Shown here one piece after another: positions 22,733 to 32,913 of a stretch of DNA of 64,000 nt. The number at the start of each line of letters is the position of its first letter. Position 1 is the stretch's first letter. The position numbers were made by a program, and so were the translations under genes. The notes under the pieces are model-generated. The model saw only the letters and a list, made by a program, of their open reading frames with translations, was not told the origin of the DNA and made no database searches. The stretch covers positions 186,001-250,000 of the forward strand of contig NZ_SIZW01000038.1 of NCBI RefSeq assembly GCF_009866805.1, written 5' to 3'. This stretch comes from Schauerella aestuarii (GTDB taxonomy: Bacteria > Pseudomonadota > Gammaproteobacteria > Burkholderiales > Burkholderiaceae_B).

Positions 22733-25700
22733 TTACCCGATCGACATCAAACTCGCATTCCCACCGGCTGCTGCCGTATTGATGCTCACCGATCGTTCGT
22801 GAATCAACCGGTCCATCACATACCCGGCACCATTCGCAAGCGCATCCGCCGTCAATCCCTGCACCGCCACGATCGCGCCATCGCGCTTGGCCACTCTCGC
22901 ATTCAGCGTGCAAAGCGTATCGCCGTCGCCCTCAAACAGCACCGCATCGAATGCTGCCGTATCGATCGCGCTCTCCGGCTCAACGCGAGCCTTGCGATCG
23001 CCCTGCGCCGGCAAGCCCTTCACAAATGCCTGACCCGCAGCGGTATCCACAAAAATCGCGGCATTACCGGTCGCCGATACCGCCGCCCACTGCGCTTTCG
23101 CGCCAGCCTCGGTATCTGCCACACACAGCACGGTACCGCGTGGCACCCAGCGATAGAGGTTGTTCTCACCCGTGGGCCCAGGCAACGCCAACGGCTCCAC
23201 CAGTGGCGACACGGATTGCGCCACAGGTGGCAGACCGGCAGGGCGCGTGGCCAGCAAACGGTACATGTACAACGGACCGCCCGCTTTGGGACCCGTACCC
23301 GACAGCCCTTCCCCGCCAAACGGCTGTACGCCCACCACCGCACCCACGATGTTGCGGTTGACGTACATGTTGCCGGCGTGGACGCGCGAGGTGACGTGCG
23401 CCACGGTTTCATCCAGGCGCGTATGCACGCCGAAGGTGAGGCCGTAACCCGAGCTGTTGATGTCGTCCAGCAGCGCATTCAAGCCGTCGCGCTTGTAGCG
23501 CAACACGTGCAGCACCGGACCGAACACTTCACGTTCAAGTGCGCCGAAATTCTCGATTTCGATGAGCGTGGGCGCCACGAACGTGCCTTGCTTGCACGTG
23601 GCGGGCAAGGCGATTTGATCGACGCGGCGGCCTGCAGCTTTCATGGTGCTGATGTGGCGGTCGATGCCTTGGCGGGCGTCGTTGTCGATCACGGGGCCCA
23701 CGTCAATGGACAAGTGATCGGGGTTGCCCACTTTCAATTCGCGCATCGCGCCGCGCAACATCGTGAGTACCGTGTCGGCACTGTCTTCCTGCACACAGAG
23801 CACGCGCAACGCGGAGCAGCGTTGGCCGGCCGAATCGAAGGCCGAGCTGAGCACGTCGAATACGACTTGCTCGGTAAGTGCGGAGGAATCGACGATCATG
23901 GCGTTCTGGCCGCCCGTTTCCGCGATGAGCGGAATGGTTTGGCCGAAGTCGTCCAGGCGCGTGGAGAGGCTGCGCGAAATGATGCGCGCCACGTCGGTGG
24001 AGCCGGTAAACATCACGCCGCGTACTTCGGGGCGTGCAACGAGCCAGGCGCCCACGGTTTCGCCGCGGCCCGGCAGCAGTTGCACGGCACCGGCAGGCAC
24101 GCCGGCTTCGCGCAGGATGCTGATGGCACGCGCCGCGATGAGCGGCGTCTGTTCCGCGGGCTTGGCGATCACGGTGTTGCCGGCTGCCAATGCCGCACTG
24201 ACCTGCCCCATGAAGATGGCGAGCGGGAAGTTCCACGGGCTGATGCACAGCACGGTGCCCAAGGGGCGATGCGTGGCATTGTCGAATTCGCGTTCGGCCT
24301 GATCGGCGTAGTAGCGCAAGAAGTCCACGGCTTCACGCACTTCGGCGATGGCGTTGGGCAAGGACTTGCCGGCTTCGCGCACGATCAGGCCGAGCAGCGT
24401 TTGCATCTGCGATTCGAGCAGTTGCGCGGCCCGGCGCAGGCACAGCGCGCGCTCGGCCACCGGTGTCGACTGCCACATCGGTGCGTCTTGCGCCGCGTGC
24501 CGCAACGCGGCCGCGGCTTCCTCTTCCGTGGCTTCGATCACGTAGCCCACAGTGTCGCGATGATCGGCGGGATTGAGCACGGCGTTGGCGCGGGCATCAT
24601 CCCAGGCGACGGCTGCGTCGCCCACGAGCGGCTGTGCGCGCCACGGCGCGGCGGCGCTGGCGAGCAATGCAGCGGCCAGCGAGCTCAGTCGATGTTCGTT
24701 GCTGAGGTCCAGGCCGGCCGAGTTGGCGCGAGCGCCGGACTGCGGCGTGCCATAGAGGTCGCGCGGCAGCGGGATCTTGTCATGCGGGGCACCCAACGGC
24801 ACGATGCGCGCCGCGGTGTCGACGGGGTCGGCAATGAGTTCGTCGATCGGCACGGACTCGTCGCCAATGCGGTTGACGAACGAGGTGTTTGCCCCGTTTT
24901 CAAGCAGGCGGCGCACCAGATAAGCGAGCAGCGTTTCGTGCGTACCCACGGGCGCATAAATGCGGCACGGCCGGTTCATTTTGCCTTGTGCGAGCGGGCC
25001 GACGACTTCGTCGTAGAGGCCTTCACCCATGCCGTGCAGGCACTGGAATTCGTACTGTCCGGGATAGTAGTTTTGTCCGGCCAACTGATACACCGCCGCA
25101 AGCGTATAGGCGTTGTGCGTGGCGAACTGCGGGTACACCGCTTCGGGCGCCGCGAGCAGTTTGCGTGAGCACGCCAGGTAAGCGACGTCGGTGTACACCT
25201 TGCGGGTATACACGGGATAGCCTTCGAGGCCATCGATCTGGGCGCGCTTGATTTCGCTGTCCCAATACGCGCCCTTCACCAGGCGAATCATCAGGCGATG
25301 ACGGCTGCGTTTGGCCAGATCGATCACATAATCGATCACGAAAGGCGCACGCTTCTGGTAAGCCTGGATCACGAAACCGATACCGTTCCAGCCCGCCAGA
25401 TCGGCGTCGAAGCACAGCGCTTCGAGCAAATCGAGCGAGATTTCCAGGCGGTCGGCTTCTTCGGCATCGATGTTCAAGCCGATGTCGTAATGGCGGGCCA
25501 ACAGCGTGAGTGCTTTCACACGCGGCAGCAGTTCGGTCATCGCGCGGTCGTATTGCGAGCGCGAATATCGCGGGTGCAAAGCCGACAACTTGATCGAGAT
25601 GCCAGGGCCTTCGTAGATGCCGCGGCCCGCGCCGGCCTTGCCGATCGCGTGAATGGCTTGTTCGTACGAGGCGTAGTAACGCTCGGCGTCTTCAGCCGTG

Positions 25701-26560
25701 GTGGCCGCTTCGCCCAGCATGTCGTACGAGTAGCGAAAGCCCTTGGCTTCCATTTTGCGATTATTGGCCAGCGCTTCGGAGATCGTCTGGCCCGACACGA
25801 ATTGCTCGCCCATCATGCGCATGGCGATGTTCACGCCCTTGCGTACGAGCGGCTCGCCGCCCTTGGAAATCAAGCGGGTGAGCGCGCGCGACAGGCTTTG
25901 CTCGCTGTTGACGGCCACCAACTTGCCGGTAAGCATCAAGCCCCAGGTCGCCGCATTGACGAACAACGATGGCGAGCCGCCCATGTGCGACTTCCAATCG
26001 CCGTGCGAAATCTTGTCGCGAATCAACGCATCGCGCGTGGCGCGATCGGGGATGCGCAACAGCGCTTCGGCCAGGCACATCAATGCCACGCCTTCCTGGC
26101 TGGAAAGCGAAAATTCCTGGATCAGTCCTTCAACGCCGCCGCCGGTGCGCTTGCCGCGCAACGCTTTGACCAGACGTTCGGCGATGGCGTGGATCTTCTC
26201 GGGCTGCGGCATCTTGGCCTGGCCCAGCAAGAGCGGCACGCACTCTTGTTCGGGACGGCGATAGGCCGCCGTGATGGCGGCGCGCAGCACGGATTGCGGC
26301 TGCACATCCTGGCCGAACTCGAAAAACGGTGGGGTGATGGCTGCGACAGGTTCGTCGGCTTCATGGGCGGCAGCGATCTCGGCTTCGGTGCCTAGATGCG
26401 CGATCTCAGGCGGCAATTGGCCGCGTTCGATGCGCTCGATGTAGGCGATCAGTGCCTGCTTGTGCAACCAATGCGGGGTGCACTTTAGACGTTCGGAAGC
26501 GTCACGTAGGCGGTCGCGCAGTGCATCGTCAACCTTGACGCCCAATGTGGAGGTGGCCAT
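22733..26560 (-). CDS. putA: Trifunctional PutA: proline dehydrogenase / P5C dehydrogenase / repressor
   Basis: Converts proline to glutamate in two steps (FAD-linked oxidation, then NAD-linked oxidation of glutamate semialdehyde). At 1275 aa it has a ribbon-helix-helix N-terminus (MATSTLGVKVDDALRDRLRD, residues 1-50) as in autoregulating PutA. The PRODH barrel covers roughly 240-570 (EGPGISIKLSALHPRYS, DYVIDLAKRSRHRLMIRLVKG). The aldehyde dehydrogenase domain covers roughly 640-1110, with catalytic Cys915 in AGQRCSALRVL and the FTGSTDVAR loop. A C-terminal extension of about 160 aa ends at SLMSIG. The ATG at 26560 begins the RHH directly. Three GGT...AACCC repeats lie upstream at 26609-26661 and may be PutA operators. 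Confidence 0.95.
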   Translation of the reverse strand: MATSTLGVKVDDALRDRLRDASERLKCTPHWLHKQALIAYIERIERGQLPPEIAHLGTEAEIAAAHEADEPVAAITPPFFEFGQDVQPQSVLRAAITAAYRRPEQECVPLLLGQAKMPQPEKIHAIAERLVKALRGKRTGGGVEGLIQEFSLSSQEGVALMCLAEALLRIPDRATRDALIRDKISHGDWKSHMGGSPSLFVNAATWGLMLTGKLVAVNSEQSLSRALTRLISKGGEPLVRKGVNIAMRMMGEQFVSGQTISEALANNRKMEAKGFRYSYDMLGEAATTAEDAERYYASYEQAIHAIGKAGAGRGIYEGPGISIKLSALHPRYSRSQYDRAMTELLPRVKALTLLARHYDIGLNIDAEEADRLEISLDLLEALCFDADLAGWNGIGFVIQAYQKRAPFVIDYVIDLAKRSRHRLMIRLVKGAYWDSEIKRAQIDGLEGYPVYTRKVYTDVAYLACSRKLLAAPEAVYPQFATHNAYTLAAVYQLAGQNYYPGQYEFQCLHGMGEGLYDEVVGPLAQGKMNRPCRIYAPVGTHETLLAYLVRRLLENGANTSFVNRIGDESVPIDELIADPVDTAARIVPLGAPHDKIPLPRDLYGTPQSGARANSAGLDLSNEHRLSSLAAALLASAAAPWRAQPLVGDAAVAWDDARANAVLNPADHRDTVGYVIEATEEEAAAALRHAAQDAPMWQSTPVAERALCLRRAAQLLESQMQTLLGLIVREAGKSLPNAIAEVREAVDFLRYYADQAEREFDNATHRPLGTVLCISPWNFPLAIFMGQVSAALAAGNTVIAKPAEQTPLIAARAISILREAGVPAGAVQLLPGRGETVGAWLVARPEVRGVMFTGSTDVARIISRSLSTRLDDFGQTIPLIAETGGQNAMIVDSSALTEQVVFDVLSSAFDSAGQRCSALRVLCVQEDSADTVLTMLRGAMRELKVGNPDHLSIDVGPVIDNDARQGIDRHISTMKAAGRRVDQIALPATCKQGTFVAPTLIEIENFGALEREVFGPVLHVLRYKRDGLNALLDDINSSGYGLTFGVHTRLDETVAHVTSRVHAGNMYVNRNIVGAVVGVQPFGGEGLSGTGPKAGGPLYMYRLLATRPAGLPPVAQSVSPLVEPLALPGPTGENNLYRWVPRGTVLCVADTEAGAKAQWAAVSATGNAAIFVDTAAGQAFVKGLPAQGDRKARVEPESAIDTAAFDAVLFEGDGDTLCTLNARVAKRDGAIVAVQGLTADALANGAGYVMDRLIHERSVSINTAAAGGNASLMSIG

Positions 26561-26608
26561 TCGAAACCTGTAAGAAGCAGCTAGAAGTAAACCGCTATCT
26601 TACAGACC

Positions 26609-26661
26609 GGTACAACCCTTGGCTATTAGTGGTTAACCCTCTGTTCTAGAAGGTACAACCC
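26609..26661. promoter_or_regulatory. Candidate PutA operator: three GGT..AACCC repeats
   Basis: GGTACAACCC occurs at 26609-26618 and 26652-26661, with a related GGTTAACCC at 26631-26639. The starts are 22 and 21 bp apart, about two helical turns, upstream of putA. On the coding strand of putA they read GGGTTGTACC, close to the GTTGC-type sites bound by enteric PutA. Binding is inferred. Confidence 0.5.
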
Positions 26662-26671
26662 GCGCCTTCTC

Positions 26672-27355
26672 CTACGAGGCCGACGTGTGGCAGCCCGAGA
26701 CCTGGGCGCTGCCCACACCGGAGGGCGTTGATCGCGCGCCGTTACGGATAGCGCCGGCAATGGTCAGTGCGAGATCCTGAACGGCCGTTTGATGGGCACG
26801 GACCAGCCCGTCGATGCCCGGCCCGTCCGCCGCCACACGAACCTGTGTGCGGCAAAGCAACACGGGACCGGCAATATTGATAGGACGCAAGCGCCACGTC
26901 GCATCAACGATGGCCGCGTCGCCGAGCACTGAGTCAAAGCGGTTGATCGACGTTTGCACGCGCCACACGGGATCTTCACGCCCGGGTTTGACCGAGTCGA
27001 CGTCCAACACACCCAAAGAACGGGTCAGGCCATCGGCCAGCGCATCGTGCAATTCGTCGGACAGCGGTGCCGTCCAGCGTTCGGAATACCGCGGCGTAAT
27101 CGACCCCGCCGCATCGCGCAGCATGATCTGCGGCTGATCGACCTGCGACGGCACAGACACCGGCAGCACTTCGATCAGATAGTTGGGTGCGCCACCCGCC
27201 GGTGCAGAACGCGGCTGCGCTGCCGGCACCAGGGTGTAATAGTTCGCCGTGGGCGAGGCCGCGCAACCCGCGAGCAGCAAGGCGGCGGCGATCGTGCCGG
27301 CCGTGCCCGCCGGACGGCGCCAGGATTGGAAAGCGGAAAACAGCGTCGTCATCAT
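26672..27355 (-). CDS. pqiC: PqiC-like ABC-type transport auxiliary lipoprotein
   Basis: Outer-membrane lipoprotein of about 227 aa that partners PqiB in trans-envelope lipid transport. The signal peptide ends in a lipobox (LLLAGCAAS). The ABC-auxiliary domain follows with YYTLVPAAQP, YLIEVLPVSVPSQVDQPQIM, and RYSERWTAPLSDELHDALADGL. The start at 27355 overlaps the pqiB stop (TGATG); a second ATG three bases further on is equally possible. It is the last gene of the pqi block. Confidence 0.88.
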   Translation of the reverse strand: MMTTLFSAFQSWRRPAGTAGTIAAALLLAGCAASPTANYYTLVPAAQPRSAPAGGAPNYLIEVLPVSVPSQVDQPQIMLRDAAGSITPRYSERWTAPLSDELHDALADGLTRSLGVLDVDSVKPGREDPVWRVQTSINRFDSVLGDAAIVDATWRLRPINIAGPVLLCRTQVRVAADGPGIDGLVRAHQTAVQDLALTIAGAIRNGARSTPSGVGSAQVSGCHTSAS

Positions 27356-29109
27356 CAATTCCTGACCCGGCCCGCGCCGGGAATATCGTCTTCACCCCGA
27401 CCGCGAATCAGCGATTCGGGATTGGCTTGCAGGTAGTCGGACAAGTTACGCAGCGAACGGGCGGCGCGCGTGAGCTCCTGCATCGCCTTCTCGGTGTTGA
27501 TCGGGATGGACGAATCCGGCGACATCAAACGGCTCAGATCGCCCAGCGACTTGCGGGCTTCCTTCAGCACGGCAGTCGCCTCGGGCGCCACTTGCTTGTC
27601 GAGACGATTCATCACGCGCGACGTGCTGGCCAGCGTGCTGCGCAGTTCTTCGCCAATCTTGTCGAACGGAATCTTTTCGATCTTGTCGACGATATTGGTG
27701 ATTTGCTGCTGCAACTGATCGAGACTGCCCGGCACCGTGGGGATCGACATCGGGTTGGTCGACTTGTACTCGACGGGTTTTGTACCCGGGAATACGCCCA
27801 GTACAACGTAGAGCTGCCCGGTGAGCAAATTCGACGTGCGCAATTGCGCGCGCAAACCGTTATCCACCATGGCCCGCAACAGGCGATCACCCGGCAAACC
27901 GCCACCGGCTTCCGCGTCTTCACGCTCGGCCATCGCACGCATGCGCTCGTACACGCCACCCAAGCGCTGCGGGAACAAATCCGCATCGACGATGGCGAAG
28001 AAGCGTTTGGTCTTGTTGTCGAAATCCAGCGTGATACCCGACACCGAACCCAAGGTTATGCCATTGAAATCGATGGGTGCACCCACCGCGAGGCCGCGGA
28101 TCGACTGATCGTAGCGCATGCGAATCGGGAACACTTCGCCGTCCGGTTTGGCTTTCGCTGCCGTTTCGGTGGCAAAGAGATCGAATTTTTTGTTGGCTTG
28201 TGCCGGTTGTGCGTTCTCTTCCACACTTTCAAACGCGACGCCGCCGATCGCGACCGAGAGCAGCGATTGTGTACTGACCTTGAAGCCCTCGGCATTGACC
28301 GAGAAGTCCACGCCGCTGGCGTTCCAGAAGCGGGTGTCGGTGGTGACGAATTTGTCGTTGGGCGCGTCGACAAAGATCTGGACGTTTACCGTGCGGCCAC
28401 TGTCGTCGAGTTGATAACCGATTACGCGACCAACCTGGATGCGACGGTAGTACACGGGCGAGCCCACGTCGAGCGAGCCCAGGTCGCGCGAGCTGAGTGT
28501 GAAGCGCTTGCCGGGGCGATCGTAAGTCACCTCGGGCGGTGTTTCCAATCCAACAAACTCGGTTTTGGTGGCCCCCAACGATTCGGGCGCGCCCTCTTTC
28601 GCGTCTGTGCCGATGTAGGCGCCTGACAACAGTGTGCCCAAACCGGACACCCCGCTCAGGCCCAAGCGGGGTCGCACGACCCAGAAATTGGTGCCCTCGC
28701 GCGCGAGACTGGATGCATCCTTGGTGATATCGGCCGTGACGATGACCTTGCTGCGATCCTCACTCAAGCGGATCTTATTGACCGTGCCGATGTTCACTTC
28801 TTTATAGCGAATCTGCGTTTTGCCGGTTTCCAGGCCATCCGCCGATTCGAAAGTAATCGTAATTTGCGGGCCCGTTTCGAGCCAAGTGCGCAATACCAAG
28901 GAGAAGCCGGCGAACGCGGCCACGATGGGGATCAACCAGATCCACGACATCCGGCGCTTTTTGCGCACGACCGAAGGCTTGGCGGCCGTCACAGGCGAGC
29001 CGGTACGAGGAGCCTGCGCATCGGCAGGCGCCCCAGTCGTTTTTGGCGCAGAAGATTGCGCACTGCCGTCGGACGGTTCTTTGCCCGGCGGCGTAGGTGA
29101 TTCAGCCAC
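27355..29109 (-). CDS. pqiB: PqiB family MCE-domain lipid transport protein
   Basis: Periplasm-spanning MCE protein of 584 aa anchored by one N-terminal helix (about residues 52-70, SWIWLIPIVAAFAGFSLVLR) after a proline-rich cytoplasmic tail. Three MCE repeats can be followed: ITITFESADGLETGKTQIRY, TLSSRDLGSLDVGSPVYYR and RYDQSIRGLAVGAPIDFN. A C-terminal helical segment follows that would form the channel needle. The start is a GTG at 29109 with AAGGA about 6-7 nt before it. It lies 27 bp after pqiA and overlaps pqiC. Confidence 0.92.
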   Translation of the reverse strand: MAESPTPPGKEPSDGSAQSSAPKTTGAPADAQAPRTGSPVTAAKPSVVRKKRRMSWIWLIPIVAAFAGFSLVLRTWLETGPQITITFESADGLETGKTQIRYKEVNIGTVNKIRLSEDRSKVIVTADITKDASSLAREGTNFWVVRPRLGLSGVSGLGTLLSGAYIGTDAKEGAPESLGATKTEFVGLETPPEVTYDRPGKRFTLSSRDLGSLDVGSPVYYRRIQVGRVIGYQLDDSGRTVNVQIFVDAPNDKFVTTDTRFWNASGVDFSVNAEGFKVSTQSLLSVAIGGVAFESVEENAQPAQANKKFDLFATETAAKAKPDGEVFPIRMRYDQSIRGLAVGAPIDFNGITLGSVSGITLDFDNKTKRFFAIVDADLFPQRLGGVYERMRAMAEREDAEAGGGLPGDRLLRAMVDNGLRAQLRTSNLLTGQLYVVLGVFPGTKPVEYKSTNPMSIPTVPGSLDQLQQQITNIVDKIEKIPFDKIGEELRSTLASTSRVMNRLDKQVAPEATAVLKEARKSLGDLSRLMSPDSSIPINTEKAMQELTRAARSLRNLSDYLQANPESLIRGRGEDDIPGAGRVRN

Positions 29110-29136
29110 TATTGTCCTTCTTCTCTCTAAACCACA

Positions 29137-30510
29137 TTACGCGTACGGCGTTTCCAATCCCGATGTTCGGGCATCCGGATCGGCCGATTGCGCCTCTTCC
29201 AAATCGTCGGCCGTTGCGTAGTCCCAAGCCCGGCGGGGATCGAAGCTCATCGCTGCCAACATCGTGACAATCACCACCATGCCGAAAGCGGCCGCGCCCG
29301 CTCCCGCACTGATCTGCATGAAGCCCTGGAAGTTTGCCAAGGCAGCCAGCAGGATGACCACGAACACATCGAGCATCGACCATTGGCCGATCAATTCCAC
29401 AATCTCGTACATCCGCGTGCGCTGCCGCAGGTTGCCGCCGGTGCGCGTCTGCACTTTCCATGCCAGCACCCCCAACGACAACAATTTCGTCATCGGCACG
29501 ACCACGCTGGCCACGAAAACGATGGCCGCAAGATCCCAGGACCCGCCCTGCCAAAGTTCGATCACGCCACCCAGAATCGTGTGGGCGCTATCGCCCAGAA
29601 GACTATCGATCTGCATGACCGGCAGCACATTTGCCGGGATGTACAGCACCACGGCGGCCAACAGAAACGCCCACGTGCGGGTCAAGTGATCGGGTTTGCG
29701 GAAATGCACGTGCGCATTGCAGCGGATGCAGCGATGCGCGGCGGTTGCCTCCGGACTATCGGTGTCCAGGCCATCGCCATGGGAATGGTGATCGGCGTGG
29801 TCATGAGGGACAGCAATCGCCTGCACCTGCCCGCACACGTGGCACCCGGTGAGGGCCTCGCCCGGTCCGGCCGTGGGCACGTGCACCTCTGCCACACCTG
29901 CCTCTTCGGCGTAATGCCAGATGGTATGCGGCGATAGACGTCCTACCAAGGTCAGAAATATCGTCAGGATGAAGAAGGCGCCCAATCCCACACCCGGTGC
30001 CACAGACGCCATGCCGGCCAGCTTTACAACCGATACCAGGACGCCGAGCAAAAACACCGGCACCATGCACCAGGGTCCAAGTACCCCCAGCAGACGCAGC
30101 GAGGTTGAAAATCCCGGGGCCCGGCGGCCCGCCGCGAGCGGCAGCAGCACCCAGGCGAGCAACAGCAGTTGGAATAAGGGCAGCGCAAAGCCGGCGAGTC
30201 CGGTCATGATCGACACAATCTCGTGCCCCTGCCGCCAGGTGATCGAAATGGCATCGAGCAGGGTTGCATCCTGCGTCATGCCCTGCACGCTCATGGATGC
30301 AACCGGGAACGCATTTGCAATCGCGAACACGATCAAGGCCGTGGCGACCAGGGCGAGCCACTGCGGCGGCCCCAAAGCACTAAAGCGCCACAGTTGTGTG
30401 GCGCATCGGGTGCATGTGGCCGTCTCTCCGCGCGACAACACATGTCGCTGAAAAACGCTGCCGCAGTGCTCGCAGGCAATCAGCGACATAGGTCGCGGAG
30501 ATTCACTCAT
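29137..30510 (-). CDS. pqiA: PqiA family inner-membrane protein with a His-rich zinc-ribbon insert
   Basis: Integral membrane component of the Pqi lipid transport system, 457 aa, made of two homologous halves each with an N-terminal zinc ribbon and four helices. Ribbon 1 has cysteines at about 13, 16, 33 and 36; ribbon 2 at 223, 226, 261 and 264. Between the two cysteine pairs of ribbon 2 lies a His-rich loop (HDHADHHSHGDG, about residues 236-247), unusual for the family. The ATG at 30510 overlaps the clpA stop by one base (TGATG), so translation is coupled to clpA. Paraquat/SoxS control known in E. coli cannot be judged here. Confidence 0.9.
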   Translation of the reverse strand: MSESPRPMSLIACEHCGSVFQRHVLSRGETATCTRCATQLWRFSALGPPQWLALVATALIVFAIANAFPVASMSVQGMTQDATLLDAISITWRQGHEIVSIMTGLAGFALPLFQLLLLAWVLLPLAAGRRAPGFSTSLRLLGVLGPWCMVPVFLLGVLVSVVKLAGMASVAPGVGLGAFFILTIFLTLVGRLSPHTIWHYAEEAGVAEVHVPTAGPGEALTGCHVCGQVQAIAVPHDHADHHSHGDGLDTDSPEATAAHRCIRCNAHVHFRKPDHLTRTWAFLLAAVVLYIPANVLPVMQIDSLLGDSAHTILGGVIELWQGGSWDLAAIVFVASVVVPMTKLLSLGVLAWKVQTRTGGNLRQRTRMYEIVELIGQWSMLDVFVVILLAALANFQGFMQISAGAGAAAFGMVVIVTMLAAMSFDPRRAWDYATADDLEEAQSADPDARTSGLETPYA

Positions 30511-32822
30511 CAATCGACCAGTTCAACTTCCTGTTTGTCGTTGGGCTCTTGAGAAGACTTTTTGGTCTTCTCGGTAAAGCTCAATACAACCTTGTCATCA
30601 TCGTCAAGATCGACGGTGACGACGCCGCCATCCACCAGCTTGCCGAACAGCAACTCATCGGCCAGCGCACGACGGATCGTGTCCTGGATCAGACGTTGCA
30701 TCGGGCGTGCACCCATCAGCGGGTCGAAACCGACCTTCGCCAAGTGCGCACGCAGCTTGTCGGTGAATACCGAATCGACACGACGCTCATGCAACTGATC
30801 TTCCAACTGCATGAGGAACTTGTCGACAACCCGCAGGATGATCTCGCGCGACAACGCGCCGAACGGAATAATGGCATCCAGACGGTTGCGGAACTCAGGC
30901 GTGAACAACCGCTTGATCTCGCCCATCTCGTCGCCGGCAACCCGCGCATTGGAGAACCCAATGGACGGCTTGCTCATCATTTCGGCACCGGCATTGGTGG
31001 TCATCACCAAAATCACATTGCGGAAGTCCGCTTTGCGTCCGTTGTTGTCGGTCAGCGCGCCGTGATCCATGACCTGCAGCAGGATGTTGAATACATCCGG
31101 ATGCGCCTTTTCGATTTCATCCAGCAACAGCACGCAGTGCGGTTGCTTCGTAATGGCCTCGGTAAGCAGGCCGCCCTGATCGAAACCGACGTAGCCCGGA
31201 GGCGCACCGATCAGACGTGAGACGGCATGCCGCTCCATATACTCGGACATGTCGAAACGAACCAGCTCGACGCCCAGCGTGAACGCCAGTTGCCGGGCCA
31301 CTTCCGTCTTGCCCACGCCCGTGGGGCCGGAGAACAGAAACGAACCGATCGGCCGCTCCGGTTTGCCGAGACCCGACCGGGCCATCTTGATGGCTGCGGC
31401 GAGCGCTTCGATGGCTGCATCCTGACCGAACACGACCGTACCGAGATCACGCTCGAGCGTTGCAAGCTTGCTGCGATCGTCGCTGGAAACGGACTGCGGC
31501 GGAATACGGGCGATCTTGGACACGATATTTTCGATGTCCGTCTTGCCGATCACTTTCTTCTGACGCGAACGCGGCAGCAGACGTTGCGCAGCACCGGCCT
31601 CATCGATAACGTCGATCGCCTTATCCGGCAGATGACGATCGTTGATGTGGCGCGCCGACAACTCAGCCGCGGCAGTCAATGCTGCGGCCGAATAGCGCAC
31701 GTTGTGATGCTCTTCGAAACGGCTCTTCAAGCCGCGCAGAATTTGAACGGTCTGCTCGACGCTCGGTTCCGGCACGTCGATCTTTTGAAACCGGCGCGAC
31801 AGCGCGTGATCCTTCTCGAAAACGCCGCGGAACTCGGTATACGTGGTGGCGCCGATGCACTTGAGTTGCCCTGACGACAGTGCCGGCTTGAGCAAATTCG
31901 ACGCATCCAGCGTGCCGCCCGACGCGGAACCCGCACCGATCAGCGTGTGAATTTCATCGATGAACAGAATGGCATCGGGATTGGCGCGCAGTTGCTTGAG
32001 CACGCTTTTGAGACGCTGCTCGAAATCGCCGCGATACTTCGTGCCGGCCAACAGTGCACCCATGTCCAACGAGTAGACTTGCGCCGCCTGAAGAATTTCA
32101 GGCACTTCGCCACGCGTGATACGCCATGCCAAGCCCTCGGCGATCGCGGTTTTACCCACGCCCGCCTCACCCACCAGCAAAGGATTATTTTTGCGGCGGC
32201 GGCACAACACTTGAATCACACGCTCGACTTCGTTTTCGCGACCGATCAATGGATCGATCTTGCCGGCCAGGGCCGCGCCGTTCAAATCGGTCGCAAACTG
32301 ATCGAGCGCGGACTGACGCGACTCGCCGGACTCTTCACCATTGGCTTGCGGCTCTTTCTGCGGCATCGCGGCTTCCGATTGGGGCTGCTTGGTGATTCCG
32401 TGCGACAAGAAATTGACGACGTCGAGGCGCGTCACTCCCTGCTGTTGCAGGTAGTAGACAGCGTGAGAGTCTTTTTCACCGAAGATGGCGACTAGCACAT
32501 TGGCACCGGTCACAGGCTTCTTGCCCGTGCCGCCCGCCGAAACGTGCATGATGGCGCGTTGAATCACGCGCTGGAATCCCAGCGTCGGCTGGGTATCCAC
32601 CTCGGTACCGGCGGGAATCACGGGCGTGTTTTCGCTCACGAACTGGCGCAGATTACGGCGCAGATCATCCATGTTGGCGGCGCACGCGCGCAGCACCTCG
32701 ACCGCGGAGGCATTGTCGAGCAACGACAGGAGCAGATGCTCGACGGTTATAAATTCATGTCGGGCCGATCGGGCCTCGACGAAAGCCATATGCAGGCTGA
32801 CTTCAAGCTCTTGGGAAATCAC
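30510..32822 (-). CDS. clpA: ATP-dependent Clp protease ATP-binding subunit ClpA
   Basis: AAA+ unfoldase of 770 aa that feeds ClpP and uses ClpS for N-degron substrates. The ClpN repeats are at the N-terminus ([36 protein letters not shown]). The first ATPase has [12 protein letters not shown] and [14 protein letters not shown]. The second has [16 protein letters not shown] and [16 protein letters not shown]. An IGF-like ClpP loop is not certain by eye. The start is a GTG at 32822 with GGAGG immediately upstream; a 12-residue in-frame extension lacks family similarity. It is separated from clpS by pbpC and the macroglobulin gene. Confidence 0.95.
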   Translation of the reverse strand: MISQELEVSLHMAFVEARSARHEFITVEHLLLSLLDNASAVEVLRACAANMDDLRRNLRQFVSENTPVIPAGTEVDTQPTLGFQRVIQRAIMHVSAGGTGKKPVTGANVLVAIFGEKDSHAVYYLQQQGVTRLDVVNFLSHGITKQPQSEAAMPQKEPQANGEESGESRQSALDQFATDLNGAALAGKIDPLIGRENEVERVIQVLCRRRKNNPLLVGEAGVGKTAIAEGLAWRITRGEVPEILQAAQVYSLDMGALLAGTKYRGDFEQRLKSVLKQLRANPDAILFIDEIHTLIGAGSASGGTLDASNLLKPALSSGQLKCIGATTYTEFRGVFEKDHALSRRFQKIDVPEPSVEQTVQILRGLKSRFEEHHNVRYSAAALTAAAELSARHINDRHLPDKAIDVIDEAGAAQRLLPRSRQKKVIGKTDIENIVSKIARIPPQSVSSDDRSKLATLERDLGTVVFGQDAAIEALAAAIKMARSGLGKPERPIGSFLFSGPTGVGKTEVARQLAFTLGVELVRFDMSEYMERHAVSRLIGAPPGYVGFDQGGLLTEAITKQPHCVLLLDEIEKAHPDVFNILLQVMDHGALTDNNGRKADFRNVILVMTTNAGAEMMSKPSIGFSNARVAGDEMGEIKRLFTPEFRNRLDAIIPFGALSREIILRVVDKFLMQLEDQLHERRVDSVFTDKLRAHLAKVGFDPLMGARPMQRLIQDTIRRALADELLFGKLVDGGVVTVDLDDDDKVVLSFTEKTKKSSQEPNDKQEVELVD

Positions 32823-32913
32823 GCTTCCTCCGTACACTTCGAAGCGGACAAACAGCACATCCGAAAAAAACGCCGCTTAAATGATGGCATTGATGAATCC
32901 TATTCTATGCCGA

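Noticed and set aside
22799-25168. Long plus-strand open frame (789 codons) opposite putA
   Set aside because: Shadow of the putA reading frame with Arg/His-rich composition and no domain.
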